Below, one piece after another: positions 17,174-25,332 of a DNA stretch of 60,724 bases. The DNA is from an uncultured Pseudomonadota bacterium (GTDB taxonomy: Bacteria > Myxococcota_A > UBA796 > SXON01), in assembly GCA_903921785.1 (NCBI GenBank), contig CAIXRH010000009.1, positions 1 to 60,724 of the forward strand, in the 5' to 3' direction. The position numbers and the translations under genes were made by a program. Below the pieces are notes generated by a model. It had not been told where the DNA came from, did not search any database, and was given only the letters and a program-made list of their open reading frames with translations. Each line of letters starts with the position of its first letter. Within the stretch, counting starts at the first letter, position 1.

Positions 17174-17479
17174 ATGCCGACCTGGAACGTCCGTCTCCAC
17201 AACCCCGCCCAGGGGCTCGACGTGGTGGTCCCCTGCCGGGACGATCAGCCGATCCTCGAAGCCGCCGAGGCCCGCGGCCTCGCGCTGCCGTACTCCTGCC
17301 GCTCCGCCGCGTGCGGAACCTGCGCCGCGAAGGTGGAGTCCGGAAAAATCGAGCTCGAGGATCAGTACATCCTCTCCGACGGCGACGTCGAAGCGGGCTA
17401 CACCCTCCTCTGCTCCGCCCACCCCCGTGGCGACTGCACCATCCTCACCCATCAGCGCGACAACATCGAGACTGTTTGA
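17174..17479 (+). CDS. Plant-type [2Fe-2S] ferredoxin
   Basis: The 101-residue ferredoxin has cluster ligands Cys42, Cys47, Cys50 and Cys80 in the standard C-x4-C-x2-C...C arrangement (YSCRSAACGTC and LLCSAHP). Acidic helices around residues 60-75 are typical partner-docking surfaces. It is a cytoplasmic one-electron carrier; the partner is not encoded nearby. It starts 11 bases after the S46 stop and precedes rpsR. Confidence 0.9.
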   Translation: MPTWNVRLHNPAQGLDVVVPCRDDQPILEAAEARGLALPYSCRSAACGTCAAKVESGKIELEDQYILSDGDVEAGYTLLCSAHPRGDCTILTHQRDNIETV

Positions 17480-17532
17480 CGGTTCGCCCCGTCTGAGATA
17501 GCCGCGCTGGCTCGATCGTTTCTGGAGAATTC

Positions 17533-17739
17533 ATGTCCGACGCCCCGACCACCAAGAAGCCCTCCGACGACATCTCGGACTACAAGGATGCCGCTCGCCT
17601 GAAGCGCTTCCTCACCGAGCGCGGCAAGGTCCTCCCCCGCCGCATGACTGGCCTGAGCGCGCTGCAGCAGCGCGAGGTCGGGCTCGCGATCAAGCGCGCT
17701 CGTCACCTCGGCCTGCTCCCCTACGTCAACCGCGAGTAA
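17533..17739 (+). CDS. rpsR: 30S ribosomal protein S18
   Basis: This 68-residue S18 contains the conserved core [25 protein letters not shown] and the C-terminal [19 protein letters not shown]. It binds the small-subunit platform with S6. No Cys residues are present, so it is the zinc-free form. CTGGAGAA just upstream of the ATG is a good ribosome binding site. The usual neighbours rpsF, ssb and rplI are absent here, so the gene stands alone and may be a second copy. A strong terminator follows. Confidence 0.93.
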   Translation: MSDAPTTKKPSDDISDYKDAARLKRFLTERGKVLPRRMTGLSALQQREVGLAIKRARHLGLLPYVNRE

Positions 17740-17768
17740 TCGCGGCGCGTAGGCGCCCTGCCACCTTA

Positions 17769-17795
17769 CCCGCTCCGGCGGGTTTTGGTGTTTTT
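17769..17795 (+). terminator. Intrinsic terminator after rpsR
   Basis: CCCGC-tccg-GCGGG forms a 5-bp stem followed by TTTTGGTGTTTTT. It lies 30 bp past the rpsR stop and is the clearest Rho-independent terminator in the window. Confidence 0.8.
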
Positions 17796-17948
17796 CTGGG
17801 CTGCGGCGAGCGGACCGGTTGACGACTCCTGGAAAACCCCTGACGTTGAGGGTCGCCCGGAACACCCCGAGGGCTGCGGAGCCGGCGCCTGCGGATTGCG
17901 GGCGCAGCTCCGGCCTCCGAGGTGCGCCCCACCCATGACGGAGTCCTG

Positions 17949-19355
17949 ATGTTCGCCCTGATCCTGGTCGCCTGCGGCACCCGCTCCCCCGATCCCGGCG
18001 ACGCCCCCACCGACACGGCCGGTTCCGGAGCGGACACGGCCGACACCGCGGCCGACACCGCCGACACCACGGACACCGGCCCCGACGACCTCCCCATCCC
18101 CGAGGACAACGTCGCGAACGTGCTCGGCGACTGCGAGGGCAGCTTCCGCGAGCCGGACGAGTACCCCAACCAGCTCAGCGCCGGCGACGAGCTCGAGCGC
18201 TACACGCTCCACACCCCCGAGGCGGTGTGCAACGACGGCTCACGCGCCGTGATGTATGTGCGCCCCAGCACCGACCCCGAGTTCGCCAACGTCTGGTCGA
18301 TCCACCTCCAGGGTGGAGGCGGCTGTTCGAGCTGGGAAGAGTGCGCGGCGCGCTACTGCGGCCTCGCGTACTACGACGCTTCGAAGATGTCGTCGGCGTA
18401 CGCCCCCCTGGAGATCGGCGGCCACGGCATCTTCGCGGAAGACGACGCCAACGTGCTCTCCGGCGCCAACCAGGTCTTCTTCTACTACTGCTCCTCGGAC
18501 GGGTGGAACGGCCAGGGGACGGTCGCCTACACCCCGGACGACGGCACCTCCGCCCCCTACACGATGTTCGAGCACGGCCACACCATCGTCACCTCGGGCA
18601 TCGCCGAGCTTCAAGCCGGCGTCACGGCGGACGGTGGCACCACGATGCCCTCGCTCGACGACGCCGAGATGGTCGTGCTCAATGGCACTTCCGCCGGGGC
18701 CACCGGCGTGCGGTCCCACCTCGACTGGCTGAGCACCACGCTCGCGCCGTCCCACACCAAGGTCCTCGGCATCATCGACGCCGCGAACGACCCCGCCCGC
18801 GACGTGCTCCCCGAGGCGCTCAAGCCGCAGTGGGATCAGGTCTACTCCCAGCTCTGGACGTTCAACCAGCAGGGGCGGGACTTCCGCCCGTGGACCGACG
18901 AGAGCTGCTGGACGATCAACGGCGGGGGTGAAAACGAGTGGCTCTGCGGCGCCGACTCCTACGTGATCCGCAACCACGTCACCACGCCGTTCTTCCTCCG
19001 CCAGGACCTCTCCGACACCACCGGTCTCGCCGAAGTGATCGGGATCCCCCTCGAAGAGTACCAGGTCTACACCCACGACTCCCTGGTCACGCTCCCGGAC
19101 GCCGGCGCGACCTCGGTCGAGCCGATGACCGTGGCTCCGGGCGTATACGGGCCGAACTGCGCCCAGCACGTCGCCCTGGAGACCGACGACTGGTGGCGCG
19201 TGGCGACCGTGGAGTACGACGGGGTTGCCTACACCTTCCAGGACGCGGTGATCCGCTGGTACCAGGGCAACCCGGTAGCGGTGGTGGACCTCCCAGCCGC
19301 CGCGGGCGAGCACGGCGCGAAGTCCGACTGCGCGGCAGTGGACGGCGAGCGGTAG
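17949..19355 (+). CDS. Pectinacetylesterase/Notum-family lipoprotein
   Basis: This 468-residue lipoprotein starts at the ATG giving MFALILVAC (lipobox LVAC). A low-complexity Asp/Thr/Ala linker (about residues 18-45, DTADTAADTADT) follows, as in many myxobacterial lipoproteins. The catalytic domain shows QGGGGCSSWEEC (oxyanion loop and disulfide Cys) and NGTSAGATGV with the nucleophilic Ser, matching the pectinacetylesterase/Notum alpha/beta-hydrolase family. It probably removes acyl groups from a polysaccharide or other extracellular substrate. GGAG lies just upstream of the ATG. Confidence 0.8.
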   Translation: MFALILVACGTRSPDPGDAPTDTAGSGADTADTAADTADTTDTGPDDLPIPEDNVANVLGDCEGSFREPDEYPNQLSAGDELERYTLHTPEAVCNDGSRAVMYVRPSTDPEFANVWSIHLQGGGGCSSWEECAARYCGLAYYDASKMSSAYAPLEIGGHGIFAEDDANVLSGANQVFFYYCSSDGWNGQGTVAYTPDDGTSAPYTMFEHGHTIVTSGIAELQAGVTADGGTTMPSLDDAEMVVLNGTSAGATGVRSHLDWLSTTLAPSHTKVLGIIDAANDPARDVLPEALKPQWDQVYSQLWTFNQQGRDFRPWTDESCWTINGGGENEWLCGADSYVIRNHVTTPFFLRQDLSDTTGLAEVIGIPLEEYQVYTHDSLVTLPDAGATSVEPMTVAPGVYGPNCAQHVALETDDWWRVATVEYDGVAYTFQDAVIRWYQGNPVAVVDLPAAAGEHGAKSDCAAVDGER

Positions 19356-19454
19356 GTCCGAATCGACCTCCGCGCCGGCCGGGCCGGACGAGCGCTTCAC
19401 CGCCGGGCCGGCGCCGCTCCGGGAGCGCGGTCCCGCCGAAGCCGGCGCGCTGCC

Positions 19455-20222
19455 CTACTGGTACTTCGGCGCCCGCTTCTCCACCCAGGCGTCGTAAGCC
19501 GCCCGGAAGTCGGGGTGCGCCATGCAGATCGCCTGGGCCTGGGCCTCCATCTCGAGCGCCGTGTCGAGCGACACGTCGAGCTCGCGGTTGAGCGCCTCTT
19601 TCGTCATCCCGTTGGCGAAGGCGGGGCCGTCGGCGATGCGCTTCGCGAGCGCCTGGGCGTCCGCGAGCAGCGACTCCTCGGGGACGACGCGGTTGAAGAG
19701 GCCGTAGCGCTCGGCGGTCGGGGCGTCGATCACGTCGCCGAGGAGGAGGAGCTCCGTGGCGCGGCCGAAGCCGATGATCCGCGGGAGGAGGTGCGCCGCG
19801 CCCATGTCGGCGCCGCAGAGTCCCACCTTGTTGAACAAGAAGGCGACGCGCCCCCGCGGCGAGGCGACGCGGAGGTCGCTGGCCATCGCGATGATCGCGC
19901 CCGCCCCGGCGGCCACGCCGTTGATCGCCGCGATGATCGGGGCGCGGCAACCGCGCATGGCCCGCACGAGGTCCACCGTCATCCGGGTGAAGGCCAGGAG
20001 GCCCGCCATGTCTCGGGCGAAGAGCTGACCGATGATGTCCTCCACGTCCCCGCCCGAGCAGAACGCCCGGCCGCTGCCCGTGATCACCACTGCGCGCACC
20101 TCGGGCGGCGGCTCGCGGAACCACCGGACCAACGAAGCGTACTCCTCGAAGGTGAGCGCGTTGAGGCGGTCGGGGCGGTCGAGGGTGACGGTGGCGACGC
20201 GGTCGGTGATCGTGACGAGCAC
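19455..20222 (-). CDS. Enoyl-CoA hydratase/isomerase-family protein
   Basis: The 255-residue crotonase-fold enzyme starts from a GTG at 20222; longer readings run through a repeat. The oxyanion-hole segments SGRAFCSGGDVEDI and AAINGVAAGAGAIIAMASD are present, then GLCGADMGAAHLLPRIIG. The two Glu residues used by true enoyl-CoA hydratases appear replaced (AGAGA instead of a CE motif, and LFN where PE is expected), so it may be a hydrolase, isomerase or dehydratase variant on a CoA thioester. It follows RidA and SDR genes on the same strand. Confidence 0.8.
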   Translation of the reverse strand: MLVTITDRVATVTLDRPDRLNALTFEEYASLVRWFREPPPEVRAVVITGSGRAFCSGGDVEDIIGQLFARDMAGLLAFTRMTVDLVRAMRGCRAPIIAAINGVAAGAGAIIAMASDLRVASPRGRVAFLFNKVGLCGADMGAAHLLPRIIGFGRATELLLLGDVIDAPTAERYGLFNRVVPEESLLADAQALAKRIADGPAFANGMTKEALNRELDVSLDTALEMEAQAQAICMAHPDFRAAYDAWVEKRAPKYQ

Positions 20223-20296
20223 GGGGGCCTCGGGGAGCGCCGCACCGTTATCATCGTGGCCGGACCCGGCGCGGGAGCCCCCTCCCGACACAGGTG

Positions 20297-20388
20297 TCAA
20301 GGGGCGGACGCGGCTGCACCGGCTCGCCCACCGGTCGACGTCGGCGGTCGAGGAGCCAGGATCGGCGAGCCTGGCGAGGCGGGCGGCG
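20297..20388 (+). repeat. Dispersed intergenic repeat, copy D
   Basis: This copy reads TCAAGGGGCGGACGCGG, then GGCGGTCGAGGAGCC at 20343-20357, then GGCGAGCCTGGCGAGGCGGG. It lies in the 185-bp gap between ridA and the enoyl-CoA-hydratase-like gene, splitting an otherwise tight operon. Confidence 0.75.
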
Positions 20389-20407
20389 TGGCCGCAACGG
20401 CGCTCCG

Positions 20408-20803
20408 TTACGGGAAAACCGCCGTGGCCTCGATCTCGACCATCGCACCCGGCTCCAGCAGGTCCGCCACCTGCACCAGCGCCATCGCCGGGTAGTGCCG
20501 CCCGAGGCAGTCGCGCCACGCGCGGCCGACCTCCTTGCCCGCCGCGAGGTACGCCTGCTTGTCGGTGACGTACACCGTGACCCGCCCGACCCGCTCCGGG
20601 GGACACCCGGCCGCGTCGAGCACCGCGCGGACGTTGCTGAGCGCCTGACGGAATTGCGCCGCGAAGTCGCATACACCCACGAGCTCGCACCGTTCATTCC
20701 AGGCGATCTGCCCGGCCACGAAGAGCACGTTCCCCAATCGATACCCGTTGCTGTAGCCACGGGGGGCGGCCCAGCCCGGAGGCTGGACCGGACCTTCAGA
20801 CAT
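20408..20803 (-). CDS. RidA-family protein
   Basis: The 131-residue RidA/YjgF-fold protein opens with the typical GYSNGYRLGNVLFVAGQIAW and has NVRAVLDAAGCPPERVGRVTVYVTD in the middle. Family members hydrolyse reactive enamine/imine intermediates; degradative clusters often carry a specialised paralogue. The usual Arg near residue 105 is not obvious (PAMALVQVADLL), so substrate use may differ. Its start overlaps the SDR stop by 8 bp, so the two are cotranscribed. Confidence 0.87.
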   Translation of the reverse strand: MSEGPVQPPGWAAPRGYSNGYRLGNVLFVAGQIAWNERCELVGVCDFAAQFRQALSNVRAVLDAAGCPPERVGRVTVYVTDKQAYLAAGKEVGRAWRDCLGRHYPAMALVQVADLLEPGAMVEIEATAVFP

Positions 20804-21542
20804 TCAGCTCGCCGCCGCAGATGGACATCGCCTGGCCGTTGACGCCGCGGGCCTCTTCGCTGGCGAGGAAGACGCACATGGCGGCGATCTCGCTGGCTTC
20901 GAGGAAGCGGTGCTGCGGGCTGCGATCGGCCAGCTCCTGGCGGACCTCGTCCTCGTCCCGACCCGTCTTGTCGACGATGTTGGTGATCGAGTGGGTGAGC
21001 AGGGGGGAATCCACGTACCCCGGGCAGATGGCGTTGACCGTGACGCCCTTGTCGGCGTACTCGACGGCCAGCGCGCGGGTGAGGCCGATGAGGCCGTGCT
21101 TCGAGGCGCAGTACGCCGCGAGGTACGGATAGCCCTTGAGGCCGGCCACGCTCGCGATGTTGATGATCCGGCCGTTTCCACGGCTGGCCATGCCCGGGAG
21201 CACCTTGAGCGCGCACAGGAACGAACCGGTGAGGTTCACCTTGAGGTGCTCCTCCCACACCCGCACGTCGGTCTTGAGGATCGGCGACGAGCGGGCGACA
21301 CCCGCGTTGTTGATCAGCACATCCACGGGACCTGCGGCCATGAACGCCGCCTCCACGCTGGCGGGCTCACCGACGTCGCACCGGACGCCGTAGCCCCCGA
21401 CCTCGTCGGCCACCTTCTCGACTTCTTCCCGGGTACGGGCGAGGACCGTGATGCGATCCCCCAGCGCAGCGAATCGGCGTGCGATCTCCGCTCCGATTCC
21501 GCGGCCTCCACCAGTGATGACGACGTGACGACGCTTGGGCAT
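20796..21542 (-). CDS. Short-chain dehydrogenase/reductase
   Basis: The 248-residue classical SDR has the cofactor motif TGGGRGIG at the N-terminus, NNAG in the middle, the catalytic Ser in INIASVAG and YCASKHG (Tyr and Lys), and a CPGYVDSPLL loop. Arg and Thr after the second strand (ARTREE) suggest NADP or NAD. The substrate is probably a 3-hydroxyacyl compound given the crotonase-fold neighbour. A TTGACA promoter lies directly upstream. It is the first gene of an SDR-RidA-crotonase group. Confidence 0.9.
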   Translation of the reverse strand: MPKRRHVVITGGGRGIGAEIARRFAALGDRITVLARTREEVEKVADEVGGYGVRCDVGEPASVEAAFMAAGPVDVLINNAGVARSSPILKTDVRVWEEHLKVNLTGSFLCALKVLPGMASRGNGRIINIASVAGLKGYPYLAAYCASKHGLIGLTRALAVEYADKGVTVNAICPGYVDSPLLTHSITNIVDKTGRDEDEVRQELADRSPQHRFLEASEIAAMCVFLASEEARGVNGQAMSICGGELNV

Positions 21543-21561
21543 GAGGCCACTCCGGCCGCCC

Positions 21562-21590
21562 CATATGCGGGATCTTGGGGCCACTGTCAA
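21562..21590 (-). promoter_or_regulatory. Sigma-70-like promoter of the SDR operon
   Basis: On the minus strand a perfect TTGACA (21590-21585) and CATATG (21567-21562) are 17 bp apart, ending 19 bp before the SDR ATG. This is one of the best promoter matches in the window. Confidence 0.6.
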
Positions 21591-21699
21591 GCCGCGGGGC
21601 TCCCCGAGCCTCAGGCTTGGCCGTCGTTTCACCAGCCGCAGCGCCGGCTGTGGGCTGTCTGTACTCTCTTTCCCGGTTACCGCGCAAGCGGAGGCGACC

Positions 21700-22137
21700 A
21701 TGGGCGCGTGGGGAACGGGGCACTTCGAGAACGATGCGGCGCTCGACTGGGTCGAGGAGGCGGTGGAGGCCGACAGCCTGGAGTCCCTGGTGGACCACCT
21801 GGTCGACGAGATGGACGGCGAGGTGGAGCTCGAGGCGCCTCTGGCGCGCACGGCGCTCTGCCTGGGCGAGCTGGTCGCGGCAGCCGGGGGGCGTCCCGGG
21901 GGGCGGCTCCCGGGGGCGCTCACCCGTTGGCTCGAGGGCGCGGACGTGGACCTGCCTCGGGCCAAGGCCGAGGCGCTGCTCGTCGCCGTGGCGGACGCAG
22001 CGGATCCTGCCCGCTCCGAGCTGGCGCGCGAACACGCCGCGTCCGGGCAGCTCGGGCCCTTCCTGGAGGAGGTGCGCGGGCTCACCCTGCGGCTCCGACC
22101 CCTGGCCACCGGTCCGCGCCCGCTGAGTGAGGCGTAG
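21700..22137 (+). CDS. DUF4259-domain protein
   Basis: The 145-residue protein has the family's hallmark opening MGAWGTGHFENDAALDWVEE. The rest is helical and acidic with repeated LVDHL/ALCLGELV patterns. The function of DUF4259 is unknown; members are cytoplasmic. The ATG at 21700 follows GGAGG at about 21690. It overlaps or abuts the next gene, suggesting cotranscription. Confidence 0.88.
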   Translation: MGAWGTGHFENDAALDWVEEAVEADSLESLVDHLVDEMDGEVELEAPLARTALCLGELVAAAGGRPGGRLPGALTRWLEGADVDLPRAKAEALLVAVADAADPARSELAREHAASGQLGPFLEEVRGLTLRLRPLATGPRPLSEA

Positions 22138-22756
22138 CGGCGGCGTGCCCGATTCGGTCCGGTTCACGGAGACGATGGCGGGTTGGGTCTCCCCGGCGGT
22201 CACCGAAACGCACGAAGCGGCCGCCGCGGTCGGGCGCGCTTCGGGCCAACGCGCCAGCTTCACCCTGACCATGCTCACCCCCGACGTCGACCGGATGGTC
22301 GCCGATCCCGAGCACCGCAGCCCCGCGTTCGGGCTCGTCCAGTGCCCGGCGCTGCATCCCCTCCCCCTCCGCGTCGACGACGGCCACCTGGACCTCTTCG
22401 TGGACGTGGCGCCCGGCGTCCTCCACATGCGGTACCAGCTCGGCCTCACGGCGGTGGATGGCGTGCGCTACCGCCTCAACGGCTACAAAGAGGTCGTTCG
22501 CCGGCGTTGGTGGCCGACCGTGCTCACCGACACCACCACGCTGTTCGTGGACGTCGCCGCCGACGGCGCGCCCCGCCTCCGCGGCATCCTCACCATGGGC
22601 CCCGGCGGGGTGACCGCCCAGGGGCTCACCTTCCGCGGCGAAGGCGCCGTCTTCGGGCTCGCGGGCATCGTGCGGTACCTCGCCTACTACGTGCGCCGGT
22701 GCGTCGGGGTGTACCTCGGACCACGCCGCGCCCCACTCCGCCGCCCCGACGCGTGA
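22127..22756 (+). CDS. Stand-alone domain resembling the C-terminal module of GMC oxidoreductases
   Basis: The protein has 209 residues from a GTG at 22127, or 203 from a GTG at 22145. The sequence [11 protein letters not shown], then [30 protein letters not shown] and DTTTLFVDV resembles, from memory, a beta-rich module found C-terminal to cholesterol-oxidase-like GMC oxidoreductases and some lipases in Actinobacteria and Myxococcota. Here it stands alone with no oxidoreductase beside it. A hydrophobic C-terminal helix might touch the membrane. A role in lipid or sterol handling is conjecture. Confidence 0.6.
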   Translation: MRRSGGVPDSVRFTETMAGWVSPAVTETHEAAAAVGRASGQRASFTLTMLTPDVDRMVADPEHRSPAFGLVQCPALHPLPLRVDDGHLDLFVDVAPGVLHMRYQLGLTAVDGVRYRLNGYKEVVRRRWWPTVLTDTTTLFVDVAADGAPRLRGILTMGPGGVTAQGLTFRGEGAVFGLAGIVRYLAYYVRRCVGVYLGPRRAPLRRPDA

Positions 22757-22787
22757 CCTCGGCCGCGGGGGCGCTATCTTCCGCGGC

Positions 22788-23810
22788 ATGACCCGCTACC
22801 TCAAGCCGGACGAGGCCACCCTCCGCCGGACGCTCACCCCGCTGCAGTACCAGGTGACCCAGGCCGACGCGACGGAGCCGCCCTTCCGCAACGCCTTCTG
22901 GGACCACCACGGCGAGGGACTCTACGTGGACGTCGTCAGCGGCGAACCTCTGTTCCTCTCCACCGAAAAGTTCGACTCCGGCACCGGCTGGCCGAGCTTC
23001 ACCCGCCCCGTCACCCCGGACGCGGTGACGGTCCACGAAGACCGGGGCCTCTGGTCCGTGCGGGTGGAGGTGCGCTCGGCGGCGGCGGATTCGCACCTCG
23101 GCCACGTCTTCCCCGATGGGCCGAAGCCGACCGGGATGCGCTACTGCATCAACTCCGCCTCGCTGCGGTTCGTCGCCCGCGATCGCCTGGTCGACGAAGG
23201 CTACGGCGACCTCGCGTGGCGCTTCGAAGGCGGGGTCCTGCCGCCCGCGCCCCACACCGACAACGCCTGCGCCGTGCCCGCGCCCGGCCAAGGCCCGAGC
23301 TGCGAGGCCACCCTCGCCACGGCGGTCCTCGCCGGCGGCTGCTTCTGGGGCATGGAGGAGCTCCTCCGGAAGATCCCGGGGGTGATGGACACCGAGGTCG
23401 GCTACACCGGCGGCACCTTCCCCAACCCGACCTACGCGGACATGCGCACCGGCCGCACCGGCCACGCCGAGGCCGTCCGCATCACGTTCGACCCCGCAGT
23501 CCTCCCGTTCACCACGCTCCTGGAGGACTGGTTCTTCCGGATGCACGACCCCAGCACCAAGAACCGCCAGGGCAACGACGTCGGCACCCAGTACCGCTCG
23601 GCGATCTTCTACACCGACGACGCCCAGAAGGCCGACGCGGAGGCCACGATCGCGCGGGTGGACGCCTCCGGCCAATGGCCGCGGCCCATCGTGACCGAGG
23701 TGGTGCCCGCGGGCCCGTTCACCCGGGCCGAGGACTACCACCAGCGGTACCTCGAAGACAATCCAGGAGGGTACACCTGTCACTTCATGCGGCCCAAGCG
23801 ACGAGTGTGA
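22788..23810 (+). CDS. Bifunctional methionine sulfoxide reductase MsrB-MsrA
   Basis: The 340-residue fusion has MsrB at about residues 10-150 and MsrA at about 175-335. MsrB has [10 protein letters not shown] and the catalytic Cys120 in [12 protein letters not shown]. MsrA has GGCFWGMEE with Cys185, and [13 protein letters not shown]. The enzyme repairs R- and S-methionine sulfoxide using thioredoxin. The two CxxC zinc sites of MsrB are missing and the usual resolving Cys is Thr66. No signal peptide is seen, so it is cytoplasmic. Confidence 0.93.
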   Translation: MTRYLKPDEATLRRTLTPLQYQVTQADATEPPFRNAFWDHHGEGLYVDVVSGEPLFLSTEKFDSGTGWPSFTRPVTPDAVTVHEDRGLWSVRVEVRSAAADSHLGHVFPDGPKPTGMRYCINSASLRFVARDRLVDEGYGDLAWRFEGGVLPPAPHTDNACAVPAPGQGPSCEATLATAVLAGGCFWGMEELLRKIPGVMDTEVGYTGGTFPNPTYADMRTGRTGHAEAVRITFDPAVLPFTTLLEDWFFRMHDPSTKNRQGNDVGTQYRSAIFYTDDAQKADAEATIARVDASGQWPRPIVTEVVPAGPFTRAEDYHQRYLEDNPGGYTCHFMRPKRRV

Positions 23811-23816
23811 ATGGTC

Positions 23817-23853
23817 CTCACATCGATGTGAGCGGTTCTCACATCGAAGTGAG
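23817..23853. promoter_or_regulatory. Two tandem operator-like palindromes
   Basis: A perfect 16-bp palindrome CTCACATCGATGTGAG (23817-23832) is followed by a near-identical CTCACATCGAAGTGAG (23838-23853). Starts are exactly 21 bp apart, two DNA turns, so both would face the same side of the helix. They lie 7 bp after the msrBA stop. This looks like a binding site for a dimeric regulator, but no promoter or downstream target is obvious. Confidence 0.5.
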
Positions 23854-23920
23854 CGGCGGGCGCGGGACGCAGACGCCCGAGGGGTGCCGCCTCGTGTTTC
23901 CACCCGGTTGGCCCCTTGCC

Positions 23921-23975
23921 CTCTCCGTGTCCTCCGCGCCCTCCGTGGTGACCCTCTTCGCCTCCGCGGCCCGAC
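23921..23975. repeat. Nine-base-periodic CCTCCGYG repeat
   Basis: CTCTCCGTG, TCCTCCGCG and CCCTCCGTG follow each other with 9-bp period, then GTGACCCTC and TTCGCCTCCGCGG. From memory, intergenic repeats of this style recur in many unrelated bacterial genomes and give rise to spurious ORFs rich in TTEGTEDTE-like peptides; the minus strand here indeed reads TTEGAEDTE. It lies in the 380-bp gap between msrBA and a lipoprotein gene. Confidence 0.55.
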
Positions 23976-24002
23976 GATGGGGACTCCGGAAGAGAGGGTG
24001 GA

Positions 24003-24088
24003 AAAGGGCGGTGGCCCTACACGGTATTTCCACGTAGCCGGCCTCGGTGGTCGAGGAGCCGCCGCGGGGAGAATGGCGGGACGGGCGG
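24003..24088 (+). repeat. Dispersed intergenic repeat, copy E
   Basis: This copy reads AAAGGGCGGTGG, then CTCGGTGGTCGAGGAGCC (24043-24060), then GGGGAGAATGGCGGGACGGG. It is about 100 bp upstream of the following lipoprotein ATG. Confidence 0.7.
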
Positions 24089-24190
24089 AGGTGCCGTCGG
24101 GGAACTCCAGGCCGGCGCCGTGGTCAGCGCGCCCCGCTCGCGGCTCCTCCCGCGGTTGCCGTTCCCACCCGCCCGGAGGCGACGGAGACG

Positions 24191-25255
24191 ATGGCGCCTT
24201 CCCGCACCTCGCGCATCCGCTGGGCCGGCGTCTCGCGCGCGCTGGCGGCGCTCGCGGTCGCGATCGTGGTCGCCTGCGCCCACTCGACCGCCGGACCGGG
24301 CGAGCCGGCCTCCGCGGCGCCCCGTCTCGCCGCTTCGGGCGCCGACCCCTCCACGAGCGCCGCCCCCGCGGACGAGGCCCTCGTCGCCGACGCGATGGAC
24401 CGGCGCGCCGCGTGGCTGAAGGCCGGTTGCCCCGAGCAGTCCCGGTCGGACGGCCTCCCCGAGGCCGCGGCCACCTTGCGCGAGGCTGCCGGCGGCGCCC
24501 CGCCCTCGCGCGCCCGTGCCGTCAATGCCGCCGCCCGCGCCCTCACCGTCGCCGCGGCCGAGACCTACCTCTGCGCGGCGCCCGAGCCCGCCCGGAGCGG
24601 CCGGCACGTTCTCCGGGCCAACGATTTCTCGATCGGGGACTTGAGCCCCGCCGCCGAGCTCACTGCGGGGAGCGGCCACCTCCGCGCCTGGGGCGAGCCC
24701 GAAGCGGCCGCCGCGTGGGCGCGCCTCGCCTCGCTGGCCATCCAACCGCGCGAGGTGCCAAGCTACCCCAGCATCTGCCGCTGTATGGCCCAGCCCACGC
24801 GCGGGACGCCGATCGCCTACGGCTACCCGAGCGACACCATGTCGCTGGCCTCGGCGATGGGCGAGGTCGTGTTGGGCGGCTGCGTGGTCAGCGAGACGAG
24901 CCCGCGGTTCCTCTGCGCGCCGGGCTGCCGCCCCGACCGCCTGGGTCTCAGCGAGTCCCTGCCGCCTTCGGAGCGCCGGGACCTCGACGTCCACGAGGGC
25001 GGCCGTGTGCTCCTCGCCCTCGCCGGCGCCCCTCCCGCCGTGGACACCGGCCGCCGCACCCGCCTCGGGTCCGCCGACTACACGGCGCTCGCCACGTGCG
25101 TCGGCGTCGACGCGGAGGCCCGCGCGGTCCGCCGCGACGGAGCCTGGACGCCCCAGCGCGACCGCGCGCCCGACCGCTGCCTCGCCGACTGGCTCAGGCC
25201 GCGCTTCCCCGACCCGGGCCTCGACAACGCCGGCGCCCGGACCCGGTCCCCGTAA
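24191..25255 (+). CDS. Hypothetical lipoprotein
   Basis: The product is 354 residues from the ATG at 24191, chosen because it begins a proper signal (Arg-rich n-region, then LAALAVAIVVAC with lipobox VVAC). The mature part starts with a Ser/Ala/Pro linker and contains an Ala-rich helical domain and then a beta-rich region with several Cys residues (SICRCMAQP, GGCVVSE, FLCAPGCRPD), probably disulfide-bonded. I do not recognise a family. Upstream frames run through the repeat copy and are not credible. Confidence 0.65.
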   Translation: MAPSRTSRIRWAGVSRALAALAVAIVVACAHSTAGPGEPASAAPRLAASGADPSTSAAPADEALVADAMDRRAAWLKAGCPEQSRSDGLPEAAATLREAAGGAPPSRARAVNAAARALTVAAAETYLCAAPEPARSGRHVLRANDFSIGDLSPAAELTAGSGHLRAWGEPEAAAAWARLASLAIQPREVPSYPSICRCMAQPTRGTPIAYGYPSDTMSLASAMGEVVLGGCVVSETSPRFLCAPGCRPDRLGLSESLPPSERRDLDVHEGGRVLLALAGAPPAVDTGRRTRLGSADYTALATCVGVDAEARAVRRDGAWTPQRDRAPDRCLADWLRPRFPDPGLDNAGARTRSP

Positions 25256-25332
25256 GCGGGCCGGCACCCGCGACACGCCGCCCGCGATCGCCCGGCCCGC
25301 CCGGTTACCTTCCGCCCCTCCCCGGAGCTCCC

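Noticed and set aside
23839-24033. A 64-residue minus-strand frame containing TTEGAEDTE
   Set aside because: It is the translation of the 9-bp-periodic intergenic repeat, a known source of false small proteins.
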